Shown here piece by piece: positions 7,161 to 15,888 of a stretch of DNA of 40,727 nt; position 1 is the stretch's first letter; every line of letters begins with the position of its first letter. This stretch comes from JAHITU01 sp043800905 (lineage in GTDB: Bacteria > Patescibacteriota > Minisyncoccia > Phycocordibacterales > UBA12079), in NCBI GenBank assembly GCA_043800905.1, contig JAZDMO010000016.1, positions 1 through 40,727 of the forward strand. The letters are read 5' to 3'. The notes beneath the pieces were generated by a model. That model searched no databases and had not been told where the DNA came from. It saw only the letters and a list, made by a program, of their open reading frames with translations. The position numbers and the translations under genes are program-made.

Positions 7161-8336
7161 ATGTCAAGTATAAATATCACCAAATGCAATGCATATAAAA
7201 TAAAAGATTCTCGCGGAGAGGATACTTTAGAGGTGGAAATGTCAGCAGGAGAAATTTCTGTTTGGGCTTCGGTTCCGTCTGGAAAATCTACGGGTACAAG
7301 AGAGGCAATGGTTTTGCCTGTGGATAAGGCTATTGAAAATATTAATAATTTAATTGCTCCAGAAATTATTGGTTTGGAAGTTAATTTTCGTCAAATTGAT
7401 GATTTTATTTTGGCTTTAGATGGGACAGAAAACAAATCTAAATTAGGGGCTAACGCCATTTTAGGAATAAGTATCGCTGTTTTAAAATTAGAGGCTAAGA
7501 TTCAACACAAAAAACTTTGGAAACATATTTCTGATATTACTGAAAGCCATGTTTCTTTTCCTCGTCTATTTGCCAATGTGATTAACGGTGGACCCCATGC
7601 TGGTTTTAAATTACCTTTTCAAGAATATATGTTTGTTTTAGGCGATGGGACTAATTCTATTGAAACATTTGAACAGTTAAAAGTTCTTTTTGAGTTATTA
7701 AGAGGAAAAATTGAAGATAAAGAAAATGTCATTATGGGGGATGAAGGGGGTTTTTCTTTTGATTCAAAAAATATTGAAGAACCTTTTGAAATTCTATCTT
7801 CTTTACATGATACTTTGGCAATTGATGTGGCAGCAGAAGAATTTTTTGATGGGCAAAATTATAAAATAGCCGATGAAAATTATTCAGCCGATGCTTTGTT
7901 GGAAATTTATAAAAAATTAGTTGGAAAATTTCCTTTAGAAAGTATTGAAGATCCTTTCGGAGAAAATGATTTCGAAGCTTTCAGACATTTGGTAACGGGG
8001 TTACCAAATGGTGTTTTGGTGGTGGGGGATGATTTAACCACTACTAATCCGAAAATGATTTCTAAAGTAATTGATGAAAATTTAGCTAATTGTATTTTAA
8101 TTAAACCTAACCAAATTGGAACGGTTTCTGAAACTTTAGAAGCGATTAAAAAAACTCATGAAGCTGGTTTAAAAACAATTATTTCTCATCGTTCTGGTGA
8201 GACAATGGATTCTTTTATAGCTGATTTGGCGGTGGGAGTGGGGGCTTATGGAATTAAAACGGGTTCTCCTAGTCAGCCAGAAAGAATGGCTAAGTATGAA
8301 AGATTAATGGAAATTGAAAAAGAGATGAATTCATAA
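7161..8336 (+). CDS. eno: Enolase (short form)
   Basis: Converts 2-phosphoglycerate to PEP; cytoplasmic, Mg-dependent. 391 residues, shorter than the usual 410-435. All expected active-site positions are visible: SGKSTGTREA (40-49), His147 in GGPHAG, Glu155, Glu195 in GDEGGF, metal ligands Asp222, Glu263 (IEDPF) and Asp290 (GDDLTTTNP), Lys315 in IKPNQIGT, the SHRSGET triplet His343-Arg344-Ser345, and Lys366 in IKTGSP. The N-terminal strand signature, usually DSRGNPTVEV, is here DSRGEDTLEV, so it is a diverged member. It stands at the end of a cluster with glycerate 2-kinase and PEP synthase. Start ATG is the first in frame and gives the expected N-terminus. Confidence 0.96.
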   Translation: MSSINITKCNAYKIKDSRGEDTLEVEMSAGEISVWASVPSGKSTGTREAMVLPVDKAIENINNLIAPEIIGLEVNFRQIDDFILALDGTENKSKLGANAILGISIAVLKLEAKIQHKKLWKHISDITESHVSFPRLFANVINGGPHAGFKLPFQEYMFVLGDGTNSIETFEQLKVLFELLRGKIEDKENVIMGDEGGFSFDSKNIEEPFEILSSLHDTLAIDVAAEEFFDGQNYKIADENYSADALLEIYKKLVGKFPLESIEDPFGENDFEAFRHLVTGLPNGVLVVGDDLTTTNPKMISKVIDENLANCILIKPNQIGTVSETLEAIKKTHEAGLKTIISHRSGETMDSFIADLAVGVGAYGIKTGSPSQPERMAKYERLMEIEKEMNS

Positions 8337-8360
8337 GATTAACATACGAATATACAAATA

Positions 8361-8647
8361 ATAGGCTTAATAGTAAATTAATCAGGCTATTTTATGAAAT
8401 TCTTTCTGGATTGCTTCGTCATAAGATTCTGTTTCTCTACATCTTATTCCTCGCAATGACGAATGGACGATGAAATCATTCGTCTCTGCGAGCTTGCGAA
8501 GCAGTCTAGAAATTTTTAAAACAATTAAATTCTTTATAATTTAAATATTTAAGTTTTTAATTAAAAATCATTTTAAATAATATTAAGACTAGCTAGTAAT
8601 TACTCGCTAGTTTATCATTTTCAGCCTGATATTTTTTTCATTAAGCC
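8361..8647. repeat. Composite dispersed repeat region bounded by inverted AGCCTGAT...ATTAAGCC blocks
   Basis: The left block (8361-8390, ATAGGCTTAAT...ATCAGGCTAT) is the reverse complement of the right block (8623-8647, AGCCTGAT...TTAAGCC). A further copy of the right block occurs at 36288-36310. Between them (8401-8513) lies a CTGGATTGC...CGCAATGACG...GAAGCAGTCTAG segment in the orientation opposite to the copies at 3596 and 6112. A small hairpin ACTAGC/GCTAGT is at 8588-8611. No gene is visible in 8337-8752. Confidence 0.65.
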
Positions 8648-8683
8648 AAATAATACAAATATACGAATGGTTACAAATAAAAT

Positions 8684-8706
8684 GGGCGACAGCGAAGCTG
8701 TCGCTC
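8684..8706 (+). terminator. GC-rich stem-loop, possible terminator
   Basis: A 10-bp stem GGGCGACAGC / GCTGTCGCTC (one G-T pair) with loop GAA, followed by ATCTTTCT. It could terminate readthrough from the enolase unit, but the U-tract is weak. Confidence 0.4.
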
Positions 8707-8752
8707 ATCTTTCTATAAATTTGAATTATAAGTATAACTGATTCAATCGAAT

Positions 8753-8965
8753 GTGTTTATCTCTGATAAAAAAAGAGCCCCTGAGGAACTCGGGTTGAGT
8801 CCTCAGGGGGTTGAAATCGATCTTCTCGCGGGTGCCACAGCAATTGGCTACTTGCAAGAAGAAAGGCAGTTACCGTCAGCGTTTTGGCCCATGGCCATGC
8901 AGAGTTTTTTCGCTACAGTCATTTTGTGTTTCTCCTTCCTTGGTTGGGGTAAACAAAAAAAATAA
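8753..8965 (+). CDS. Doubtful small ORF, 70 aa, higher GC than surroundings
   Basis: A GTG-started frame of 70 residues with a polar N-terminus and one hydrophobic segment near the C-terminus (FFATVILCFSFLGWG, then KQKK), which would make a small anchored membrane protein. The DNA (8775-8940) is clearly richer in G and C than its neighbours. A strong stem-loop at 8778-8809 (CCCCTGAGG, bulged A, ACTC / GAGT, CCTCAGGGG) lies inside the frame. I see no Shine-Dalgarno site. It may be a recently acquired gene, a structured RNA, or chance; I do not recognise it. Confidence 0.35.
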   Translation: MFISDKKRAPEELGLSPQGVEIDLLAGATAIGYLQEERQLPSAFWPMAMQSFFATVILCFSFLGWGKQKK

Positions 8966-9068
8966 ATAACGAAACGTACTACTAACCTAAATATTATCAT
9001 TTTGAATTTAAAAAGTCAAATCTAATTTTGTTGATATTTTTGTTAAGGCAAAGAGGTGATTATCTTAT

Positions 9069-9101
9069 CCGCCAATCCGTTGGCAACAGCTTCGCTGGCG
9101 G
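9069..9101 (+). repeat. Stem-loop TCCGCCA...TGGCGGA
   Basis: An inverted repeat (TCCGCCA / TGGCGGA, loop about 19 bases containing CTTCGC) lies in the 245-base gap before the NYN gene. Similar GCCAGCTGGCGG words occur after fusA near 15313. Possibly a remnant of a dispersed repeat; no T-run directly after it. Confidence 0.35.
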
Positions 9102-9210
9102 AAAAGAACTTTTTCTTTTTGAGAATTATAAAGTCAATTAATCTTAAACAAAAATGGAATAGGGGTTGTGTTATTATCACTCTTTTGTTTCTTTGTGGTA
9201 AAATATAAAC

Positions 9211-9753
9211 ATGTTCAAAAAAGGTGAAGAAAATAATTTGGCTTTTGTCGATGGACAGAACCTACATTTAGGAACAACTAAATCTGAAAAAAGTTGGATT
9301 GTTGATTTAGCTAAATTTAGAATCTATTTAGAGAAAAAATATGATGTTAAAAAAGCTTATTATTTTTTAGGTTTTACTAATAGTGATTATCAGAATCTTT
9401 ATAATGTAATTCAAGAAGCTGGTTTTATTTTAATCTTTAAACCTCATAATCTAAATATGTCAGGAGAAAAGAAGGGGAATGTTGATTCCGACATCATTTT
9501 TTCTGTGATGGAAAAAATGTATAGAAGAGAGAAGTTTGATAAAATTATTCTTGTTTCAGGAGACGGGGATTATAAAAAATTAGTAGATTTTTTGATTGCA
9601 GAAAATAGATTTAAAAAAATACTTTTTCCTAACAAAAAATTTGCATCTTCTTTGTATAAAAAAATAACAAGAGTTTATTACGATTACTTAGAGAATTTAA
9701 AAGGTAAAATATGTAAAAATAAACAAAAAGAAAGGGGGACCTTAGGTAATTAA
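9211..9753 (+). CDS. NYN-domain (PIN-like, LabA/DUF88) putative ribonuclease
   Basis: A 180-residue protein with the acidic pattern of NYN-domain nucleases: AFVDGQNL (Asp14, Asn17), KGNVDSDI (Asp92, Asp94) and ILVSGDGDY (Asp118, Asp120). These residues form the single metal site of PIN/NYN RNases. The C-terminus (about 160-180) is Lys-rich and its codons overlap a stem-loop. A TAAAAT box ends six bases before the ATG, so the mRNA is probably near-leaderless. The family is linked to RNA processing and, in LabA, to cyanobacterial clock output; the substrate here is unknown. Confidence 0.85.
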   Translation: MFKKGEENNLAFVDGQNLHLGTTKSEKSWIVDLAKFRIYLEKKYDVKKAYYFLGFTNSDYQNLYNVIQEAGFILIFKPHNLNMSGEKKGNVDSDIIFSVMEKMYRREKFDKIILVSGDGDYKKLVDFLIAENRFKKILFPNKKFASSLYKKITRVYYDYLENLKGKICKNKQKERGTLGN

Positions 9754-9771
9754 CCGTTTGGGTCCCCTTTC
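9730..9771 (+). terminator. Stem-loop overlapping the NYN gene end
   Basis: GAAAGGGG(G)ACC pairs with GGTCCCCTTTC across a loop that contains the stop codon. Only CGTATTG follows, so termination is uncertain. Confidence 0.5.
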
Positions 9772-9821
9772 GTATTGATCAACATAATTATAGTATATTT
9801 ATTATTTATAAGTCAAGTATC

Positions 9822-10826
9822 ATGAAAATTTTATTTTTTTATAACGAAGAGTGGGAAAGAGAGTATTTTGAATCTCGATTAAACAGTGATTTTGAAGTTG
9901 ATTATAAAAAGGGAAATGTGCAAGATTATTCTGATTTAGAAGATAATGAAGTAGAGATTTTGTCTGTTTTTGTTGGGTCTAAGGTGACAGCTGAAGTGAT
10001 GGATAAATTTCCCAATTTAAAATATATCGTAACGCGTTCAACTGGTTTTGATCACATTAATTTGGCAGAAGCAAAAAAGAGGAAAATCCAAGTTTCTAAT
10101 GTACCAGCCTATGGTTCGCAAACAGTAGCGGAATTTGCCTTTGCACTTTTGTTGGCTGTGTCGCGAAAAATTTTTCCTGCCTATGAACAAATTTTAGAAA
10201 AAGGTTCTTTTGAAAAAGAAGGTTTGCGCGGTTTTGATTTGGAAGGAAAAACTCTAGGGGTTTTAGGGACGGGAAAAATTGGAAAACATGTAATTAAAAT
10301 TGCTAAAGGTTTTGGTATGCGTGTGGTGGCTTTTGATCGAAACCCCGATGAAGATTATGCTATAAAAATGGATTTTGAATATGACAGTTTAAATGGAGTT
10401 TTGGAACAGGCTGATGTTTTAACCTTACATCTTCCTTATAATGCAGAAACTGATCATATTTTAAACGAAGAAGCTTTTGCTAAAATGAAAAAAGGAGTGG
10501 TGCTTATTAATACTTCTCGTGGTGGTGTGATTGAAACAGGGGCTTTAGTGGAAGCTTTGAAAGACGGAAAGGTGCGAGGAGCAGGCCTAGATGTTTTGGA
10601 AGCTGAAATTTATATGGGGCATGAATTAAATTTGTTGCAAGAAGAAAATTCTAAAGATGAAGATGTGGACACTGTTTTGAATAATCAATATTTAATTGAA
10701 AATCCAAATGTAATCATTACTCCACATAATGCCTTTAATACCCAAGAAGCAATTGAGAGAATTTTTGATGTTACTTTGGAAAATATTAATTCATTTCAAG
10801 AAGGAGATGTCCAAAATTTAGTTTAA
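9822..10826 (+). CDS. D-isomer-specific 2-hydroxyacid dehydrogenase (D-lactate dehydrogenase-like)
   Basis: NAD-dependent reduction of a 2-keto acid, most likely pyruvate to D-lactate. 334 residues. The Rossmann motif is VLGTGKIGKH (148-156) with Asp172 favouring NAD; catalytic Arg233 lies in NTSRGG, the acidic partner Glu near 260-262 (DVLEAE), and His302 in TPHNAF. The substrate-binding STGFDHI is at 73-79. An acidic insert (about 272-287) precedes the last helix, as in lactate-dehydrogenase-type members. The MYG1-family gene starts three bases after its stop, so both are one operon. It would regenerate NAD in a fermenting cell with the enolase/PEP synthase cluster. Confidence 0.92.
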   Translation: MKILFFYNEEWEREYFESRLNSDFEVDYKKGNVQDYSDLEDNEVEILSVFVGSKVTAEVMDKFPNLKYIVTRSTGFDHINLAEAKKRKIQVSNVPAYGSQTVAEFAFALLLAVSRKIFPAYEQILEKGSFEKEGLRGFDLEGKTLGVLGTGKIGKHVIKIAKGFGMRVVAFDRNPDEDYAIKMDFEYDSLNGVLEQADVLTLHLPYNAETDHILNEEAFAKMKKGVVLINTSRGGVIETGALVEALKDGKVRGAGLDVLEAEIYMGHELNLLQEENSKDEDVDTVLNNQYLIENPNVIITPHNAFNTQEAIERIFDVTLENINSFQEGDVQNLV

Positions 10827-10828
10827 TT

Positions 10829-11749
10829 ATGTTTAAAAAATTTAGAATTATTACTCATAATGGTTCTTTTCATCCTGATGAAATTTTTGCCATTGCGACG
10901 CTTAGAATTTTTTTAAAAAACAAATTCAAAAAAAGTTTTTTGAAACCGAAGATTGAAATTATTCGCACAAGAGATTTGTCTGTTATACAGGATGGCGATT
11001 TTGTTATTGATGTAGGAATGAAATACGAACCAGAAAATTTGAAATTTGATCATCACCAAGGAGGAGCAGGCCAGAGAAAAAATGGAATAATTTTTTCCTC
11101 TTTTGGTTTAGTTTGGAACTTTTATGGTAAAGAACTTTGTGGTAAAGCAGAAGTTTTTGAAGATCTTGATATTCGTCTGGTGCAATTTCTTGATGCTTTA
11201 GACAACGGAATAGATACCTTTGATTTAAAAAATTCTAACATTCCGATTTATAGTTTTTATGAATTATTTGAAGCTCAAAATTTTTTGTCGCAACAGGAAG
11301 GGAAGGATCAAATGAAGTATTTTTTGAAGTTGCTTGATTGGGCAGAAGGAATACTGAAAGATGAGATTGAATACATCAAAATTTTAGTAGAACAAAAAAA
11401 AGAATTACGAGATATTTTAAAAAATAATCCTCGCAAATCTTTTGTGGTATTAGAAAAAAATTATGATGATATGACAGTGCAAAAAGTTTTAGTTGATTAT
11501 CCCGATATTTTATTTTTAATTGCTCCTGATAAAGGAAACGAAGCTTGGAAATTAAAGACTGTCAGAAAAAATTCACAATCTTTTGAAAGTCGCAAGCTGC
11601 TGCCTGAAGCTTGGGCAGGAAAAAGTGGGGGAGAATTGGTTGGAATTACCAGAGTAGAAGGCGCTATTTTTTGTCATCAAGGGCGTTTTATTGCCTTTGC
11701 TAAAACTAAAGAAGATGTTTTAAAGATGGTAGAAATAGCCTTAAAATAG
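10829..11749 (+). CDS. MYG1-family (UPF0160) DHH-like metal-dependent hydrolase
   Basis: 306 residues with the N-terminal THNGSFHPDEIFA motif (9-21; His10, His15, Asp17), a DVGMKYEPEN block with Asp61, and FDHHQGG (Asp74, His75, His76). These match the MYG1/GAMM1 family, related to DHH phosphoesterases; the eukaryotic member MYG1 is a 3'-5' RNA exonuclease. The C-terminal half ends with GELVGITRVEGAIFCHQGRF, a conserved family block. It is co-transcribed with the dehydrogenase gene and closed by an intrinsic terminator. The role in bacteria is not established. Confidence 0.9.
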   Translation: MFKKFRIITHNGSFHPDEIFAIATLRIFLKNKFKKSFLKPKIEIIRTRDLSVIQDGDFVIDVGMKYEPENLKFDHHQGGAGQRKNGIIFSSFGLVWNFYGKELCGKAEVFEDLDIRLVQFLDALDNGIDTFDLKNSNIPIYSFYELFEAQNFLSQQEGKDQMKYFLKLLDWAEGILKDEIEYIKILVEQKKELRDILKNNPRKSFVVLEKNYDDMTVQKVLVDYPDILFLIAPDKGNEAWKLKTVRKNSQSFESRKLLPEAWAGKSGGELVGITRVEGAIFCHQGRFIAFAKTKEDVLKMVEIALK

Positions 11750-11773
11750 ACTTAAAATAAATTTTCTTTAAAA

Positions 11774-11818
11774 TACTCCTCTTTTTGAACGATCGTTCAA
11801 AAAGGGGAGTATTTTTTT
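11774..11818 (+). terminator. Intrinsic terminator after the MYG1 gene
   Basis: The stem ACTCCTCTTTTTGAACGA / TCGTTCAAAAAGGGGAGT is followed by ATTTTTTTG. Almost uninterrupted pairing. Confidence 0.9.
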
Positions 11819-11899
11819 GTTGCTTTTTTAGAGATTTTAAACTATTCTCTAATTCAGATTTGTTATTTAACTTTTTATTAATAAAAAAAGGGGCTAAAT

Positions 11900-12079
11900 T
11901 TGGAATCTTTAAAAGACATAGGTGATTGGCTTTTGGTTTTGGTTTGCGCTGTTGTTTTTATCTTCCTGATTACTTTCCCGTTTTGGGGTATTTCAAAAAG
12001 TCAGAGTGATATCTCTGACAACATAAAGGAAATTCGCAAAAGCAATAAATCTTTTTTGAAAAAAGGAGATAAAAGATGA
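11900..12079 (+). CDS. Small single-pass membrane protein, 59 aa
   Basis: An unrecognised short gene. It starts at TTG 11900 after AGGGGC, and encodes MESLKDIGDWLL, a hydrophobic helix (LVLVCAVVFIFLITFPFWG) and a polar, coiled-coil-like tail (SQSDISDNIKEIRKSNKSFL). Its TGA overlaps the ATG of the next gene (ATGA), so the two are translationally coupled. The overlap, the ribosome binding site and the coherent membrane topology argue that it is real despite its size. The TTG start is the weakest part of the call. Confidence 0.7.
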   Translation: MESLKDIGDWLLVLVCAVVFIFLITFPFWGISKSQSDISDNIKEIRKSNKSFLKKGDKR

Positions 12080-12633
12080 CAATTCATTTTTGGCTTTGGC
12101 TTTGTTTTTTTCTCGGGTTTTTTTATTCCGTATTCTATTTGATAAAAAGATTGATAGAAAAATTTCGGATTAAAAATAAAAAATTCACTCCGAGGGTTGG
12201 AATTTGGAGTAATCATGGTTCTTTGTTTTATTATGGCGAAAATAGCTTGGTGGGCGGTAAATTCAACAAATCTCACATTAGAATTGCCAAAACTCTGCGA
12301 GAGTTGTCCTTTGATGTTCCTATAACTTTTATTCTGGGAAAATATGAATCAAACCGATCTTTTATCAATGTCTCTATGATAGATGGTCAAAATACTGCTT
12401 TTTTTGAAGGGGCTCTTGGTTTCCACATTAGAACGGAAGAAAACTTGGGTTTTGTTTCTCATCATGATTTAAAAAGAATTTTGAAATTATGGACTAATGT
12501 TTTCATGATGGCATTTATATTACAAAGGAATTTTTCTTTTCCAGACCATTTTAAACAGAAAACACATAATGAGATTACCTCTTGGGTGATAAAGATTAGA
12601 GAACTTGAGAAAAAGATATTTCAGCCGTCGTAA
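12076..12633 (+). CDS. Hypothetical protein with N-terminal membrane anchor (185 aa)
   Basis: One N-terminal transmembrane segment (FWLWLCFFLGFFYSVFYLI) followed by a basic stretch and a soluble domain of about 150 residues that I do not recognise. Features include TPRVGIWSNHGSLFYYGEN, a GKYESNRSF loop and a His-rich FVSHHDLKRIL. A very good ribosome binding site (AAGGAGAT) lies at the right distance, and the start overlaps the stop of the upstream 59-aa gene. A terminator follows six bases after the stop. The two-gene unit looks like a self-contained accessory module. Confidence 0.8.
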   Translation: MTIHFWLWLCFFLGFFYSVFYLIKRLIEKFRIKNKKFTPRVGIWSNHGSLFYYGENSLVGGKFNKSHIRIAKTLRELSFDVPITFILGKYESNRSFINVSMIDGQNTAFFEGALGFHIRTEENLGFVSHHDLKRILKLWTNVFMMAFILQRNFSFPDHFKQKTHNEITSWVIKIRELEKKIFQPS

Positions 12634-12638
12634 ATAAA

Positions 12639-12693
12639 TGGGTGGTTCGCGAACTTGTCTATCGACAGGTAGAGCGAACCACCCCTTTTTTTA
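12639..12693 (+). terminator. Intrinsic terminator of the 11900-12633 unit
   Basis: GGGTGGTTCGC pairs with GCGAACCACCC (inner arm CTTGTC/GACAGG), followed by CTTTTTTTATT. Confidence 0.9.
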
Positions 12694-12761
12694 TTCCTCA
12701 ATAATGTAATTTATGAAAAGGTTTTGTAGGCAATAATTTCAAATGAAAAAAAGGGGGTAAA

Positions 12762-12920
12762 ATGGTTGAACAAGAAATTATAATTGTTATTACAAAAGCA
12801 GAGGCCGAAGAGATACTTGATCTAATTTATGACGAACTTGGAGATCCTCTTGTGGGGAGGAAGGTAAAACTAATCAATTCGGCTCGTCATAAAATTAGAG
12901 AAGCTCTTTCTAAAAAATAA
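12762..12920 (+). CDS. Small acidic soluble protein, 52 aa
   Basis: A short gene with a strong AGGGGG site four bases before the ATG, ending in a lone TAA and followed by a terminator. The product begins MVEQEIIIVITKAEAEEILD and ends with a basic helix (SARHKIREALSKK). Two helices are likely; there is no membrane segment. The complete promoter-less but terminator-closed layout matches the neighbouring small genes. I do not recognise the family; it could be a small DNA- or protein-binding regulator. Confidence 0.7.
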   Translation: MVEQEIIIVITKAEAEEILDLIYDELGDPLVGRKVKLINSARHKIREALSKK

Positions 12921-12941
12921 CAACCTCAAAAAAAGAAAGAT

Positions 12942-12983
12942 GACTAGCAATTTTGTGCCCCATTCAAAATTGCTAGTTTTTTA
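12942..12983 (+). terminator. Intrinsic terminator of the 52-aa gene
   Basis: ACTAGCAATTTTG pairs perfectly with CAAAATTGCTAGT (loop TGCCCCATT), followed by TTTTTATTG. Confidence 0.92.
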
Positions 12984-13150
12984 TTGTTTTTAATATTAAT
13001 TTATTGTATATTATGAGCTATCGCAAAGCTAAAAACTAAAAGCGAAAAAGAAAAATCTATAATTAGGGTTTAAAATTGTTTTACAATTTTTTACTTTAAA
13101 AATTAAAAATTTAGATTTATTTAAAAATTAAAAATTAAAAATTAAAATTT

Positions 13151-15292
13151 ATGTCACGAGATTACCCATTAGAAAAAGTAAGAAATATCGGAATCATTGC
13201 TCACATTGATGCCGGAAAAACAACTGTAAGTGAAAGAGTTCTTTTCTATACAGGAGTTTCCCATAAAATTGGAGAAGTACACGAAGGTGCGGCTGTGATG
13301 GATTGGATGGAACAGGAAAGAGAGAGAGGAATTACTATTACCTCTGCAGCGACTACTTGTTTTTGGACACCAACCTATGAGGCTGGAAATTTGGATAAAA
13401 AACATCGTTTTAATATTATTGATACCCCAGGTCACGTTGACTTCACTGCTGAAGTAGAACGTTCTTTGAAGGTGCTTGATGGTGGGGTGGTGGTTTTTGA
13501 TGGGGTAGCAGGGGTTGAATCTCAATCTGAAACTGTATGGCGCCAAGCTGATAAATACAAAGTACCAAGAATTTGTTTTATTAATAAGTTAGATAGAACC
13601 GGCGCTTCTTTTGATAAAAGTTATAAAAGTATTTTAAATAGATTGACTAAGAATGCGATTAGAATGCAAATTCCTATTGGAGAAGAAGGTGAACACAACG
13701 GAGTCGTTGATTTGTTAAGGATGAAAGCTTTTTTCTTTGAAGGAGATATGGGAGCTATGGTAGTGGAAAAAGAAATACCTGAAAATCTTAAGGCTGATGC
13801 TGAAAAATATCATGGAGAATTGGTAGAAAAAATTGTAGAAAACGACGAGCAATTAATGAATGATTATTTAGAAGGAAAAGAAATTCCTTTGGAATCTTTA
13901 AAAACTCTTTTGAGAAAAGCTGTTGTGTCTAACCAAGTTGTGCCAGTATTTACGGGTTCAGCTTTGAAAAATAAAGGGGTACAATTAATGTTGGATGCTG
14001 TTGTGGATTATTTGCCTTCTCCTTTAGATGTTCCCGCAATAAAAGGTGTTGATCCAAAAACAGGAGAAGAAAAAGAAAGAAAATCAAGTGATGAAGAGCC
14101 TTTTGCTGCTTTAGCTTTTAAATTACAAACAGATCCTTTTGTAGGACAATTAACTTTTTTTAGGGTTTATTCTGGAAAACTAGAATCAGGTTCTTATGTT
14201 TATAATTCAACTACTGGAAAGAAAGAAAGATTGGGGCGTATTTTGAGAATGCATGCCAATGATAGAGAAGAAGTAAAAGAAGTTTTCGCAGGAGAAATTG
14301 CTGCTGCTGTGGGTTTAAAAGAGACTAGAACTTCAGATACTTTGTGTGATGAAAGTCATCCAATTATTTTAGAAAAAATTGAATTTATGAAACCGGTGGT
14401 ATCTGTGAGGATTGAACCTAAGACCAAAGCTGATCAAGAAAAAATGGGAATTGCTTTGAAAAAACTTTCAGATGAAGATCCTACTTTTACTATTAGTACC
14501 GATGAAGAAACTGCCGAAACTATTATTTCAGGAATGGGAGAATTACATTTGGAAATTTTAGTTGATCGTATGAAAAGGGAATTTGGAGTAGAAGCAAATA
14601 TTGGTAAACCTCAAGTGGCTTATCGTGAGACTATTCAAATCCCAGCTGAGGCAGAGCATAAATATGTAAAACAATCAGGTGGTAAGGGACAATATGGACA
14701 TGTTAAAATCAGAATTAAACCTTTAGAAGATTTAGAAGAAGGGAAGTCTTTACCAAAGAATATTAAAAGAGAAGAAGGTTTTGAATTTGTGAATAGTATT
14801 AAGGGAGGAGTTATCCCACAAGAATTTATTCCTGCTTGTGAAAAAGGTTTGAAAGAAGGAATGAGTCGTGGAATTGTAGCTGGATTTAAAATGGTAGATG
14901 TCTCTTGTGAATTATATGACGGTACTTATCACGATGTGGACTCTTCTGAAATTGCTTTCAAGATTGCTGCTTCTAAAGCTTTTCAAGACGCCGCTCGAAA
15001 AGCTAATCCTGTTTTACTAGAACCAATAATGAAAGTAGAAATTGTCGTTCCTGAAAAATTCATGGGAGATATTACTGGAAATATTAGTTCTAAACGAGGA
15101 CAAATTGAATCCATGGATGAAAGAGGAGATATGAGAGTAGTTAATGCTAAAGTACCTTTGTCAGAAATGTTTGGTTATACAACTGTATTAAGATCAATGA
15201 CAGAAGGACGAGGAACTTCTTCTATGGAATTTGATCACTACGATGTTGTTCCACAAAATGTAGCTAAAGAAATTGTAGCTTCAAGAACTTAA
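13151..15292 (+). CDS. fusA: Translation elongation factor G
   Basis: GTPase that drives tRNA-mRNA translocation on the ribosome. 713 residues, close to the standard about 700. G1 is AHIDAGKTT (17-25), switch region RGITITSAAT, G3 DTPGHVDF, and G4 NKLDRTGA; the C-terminal part has the usual domains II-V, with the domain IV KQSGGKGQYGHV block near residue 505. There is no Shine-Dalgarno site; the upstream 70 bases are A/T runs of repeated AAAATT units. It stands alone, not with rpsL/rpsG or tuf, and has its own terminator. Confidence 0.98.
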   Translation: MSRDYPLEKVRNIGIIAHIDAGKTTVSERVLFYTGVSHKIGEVHEGAAVMDWMEQERERGITITSAATTCFWTPTYEAGNLDKKHRFNIIDTPGHVDFTAEVERSLKVLDGGVVVFDGVAGVESQSETVWRQADKYKVPRICFINKLDRTGASFDKSYKSILNRLTKNAIRMQIPIGEEGEHNGVVDLLRMKAFFFEGDMGAMVVEKEIPENLKADAEKYHGELVEKIVENDEQLMNDYLEGKEIPLESLKTLLRKAVVSNQVVPVFTGSALKNKGVQLMLDAVVDYLPSPLDVPAIKGVDPKTGEEKERKSSDEEPFAALAFKLQTDPFVGQLTFFRVYSGKLESGSYVYNSTTGKKERLGRILRMHANDREEVKEVFAGEIAAAVGLKETRTSDTLCDESHPIILEKIEFMKPVVSVRIEPKTKADQEKMGIALKKLSDEDPTFTISTDEETAETIISGMGELHLEILVDRMKREFGVEANIGKPQVAYRETIQIPAEAEHKYVKQSGGKGQYGHVKIRIKPLEDLEEGKSLPKNIKREEGFEFVNSIKGGVIPQEFIPACEKGLKEGMSRGIVAGFKMVDVSCELYDGTYHDVDSSEIAFKIAASKAFQDAARKANPVLLEPIMKVEIVVPEKFMGDITGNISSKRGQIESMDERGDMRVVNAKVPLSEMFGYTTVLRSMTEGRGTSSMEFDHYDVVPQNVAKEIVASRT

Positions 15293-15344
15293 AATCATTA
15301 AAACATTAATTTGCCAGCTGGCGGAACTAGAAAATTAAAATAAA

Positions 15345-15380
15345 AAAGAGCGTCGGCCGAAGGCCGACGCTCTTTTTTTT
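15345..15380 (+). terminator. Intrinsic terminator of fusA
   Basis: AGAGCGTCGGCC / GGCCGACGCTCT with loop GAA, then eight T. Confidence 0.95.
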
Positions 15381-15474
15381 GATATCGATACTCTCCCAGA
15401 ATTTTGTAGTTACAAGTTTTTTAAGATTATCTAAGATTATCTAAAATAACTTTTAATTAAAACTTCAAAGAATA

Positions 15475-15750
15475 AACGTCATTGCGAAAAAGAATAATTT
15501 AGTAACCCGGTTACTGAATAAAAACTAACACGGATTTGCCTAAAGATTTAAATTTATAAATTAAAGTAACCGGGTTACCAAATTTTCTTTTGTGACACCT
15601 GTCTGCCATGCCTGCCCCTGTACGCCGGCAGGCGGGGGCAGGCAGGCTTGGGCGGAATCTAATCTTTTTTTATTCGTCATTGCGAACAAGGTTTTTTGAT
15701 TTTTCGTCAAAAATCAAAAAACCTTGTGGGGCAATCTAGTAAATCTTACA
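15475..15750. repeat. Composite intergenic repeats (CATTGC family, GTAACC palindromes, CCTGCC palindrome)
   Basis: This stretch between fusA and the next gene holds several palindromes and no gene. AACGTCATTGCGAA starts at about 15477 and again at 15674, the second closing at GTGGGGCAATCTAG after a hairpin of AAGGTTTTTTGATTTTT. Two reverse-complementary near-palindromes, AGTAACCCGGTTACT (15501-15515) and AGTAACCGGGTTACC (15565-15579), flank 49 bases. At 15609-15644 lies a GC-rich palindrome of TGCCTGCCCC / GGGGCAGGCA with CGCCGGCAGGCG inside, related to the one at 39254-39291. The remainder to 15888 shows only a short AAACCGC/GCGGTTT-like hairpin. Confidence 0.75.
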
Positions 15751-15888
15751 GCTTTTTTAAGTTGAGTCAAAAAACCGCTTTTCAGGTGGCGGTGGTTTAT
15801 TTGGTTTGCATTTTAATGATTGTTTGGGTAAGCTAAATTAAGTTTGTTTCTTTTTGAATTTATTAGAAAATAGATGGAGGGGCTAAAG

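Noticed and set aside
7990..8010. GGTAAC...GTTACC palindrome inside enolase as another operator copy
   Set aside because: It falls in a coding region and is likely chance; position and spacing do not match the intergenic copies.
8740..8970. tmRNA, RNase P RNA or SRP RNA in the GC-richer island
   Set aside because: None of the conserved cores of these RNAs could be found in the sequence.
13169..13546. Reverse-strand open frame opposite fusA
   Set aside because: It lies entirely opposite highly conserved EF-G codons and has no start signal or family pattern; the same holds for the other antisense frames opposite tuf, rplD, mutM and the 23S gene.
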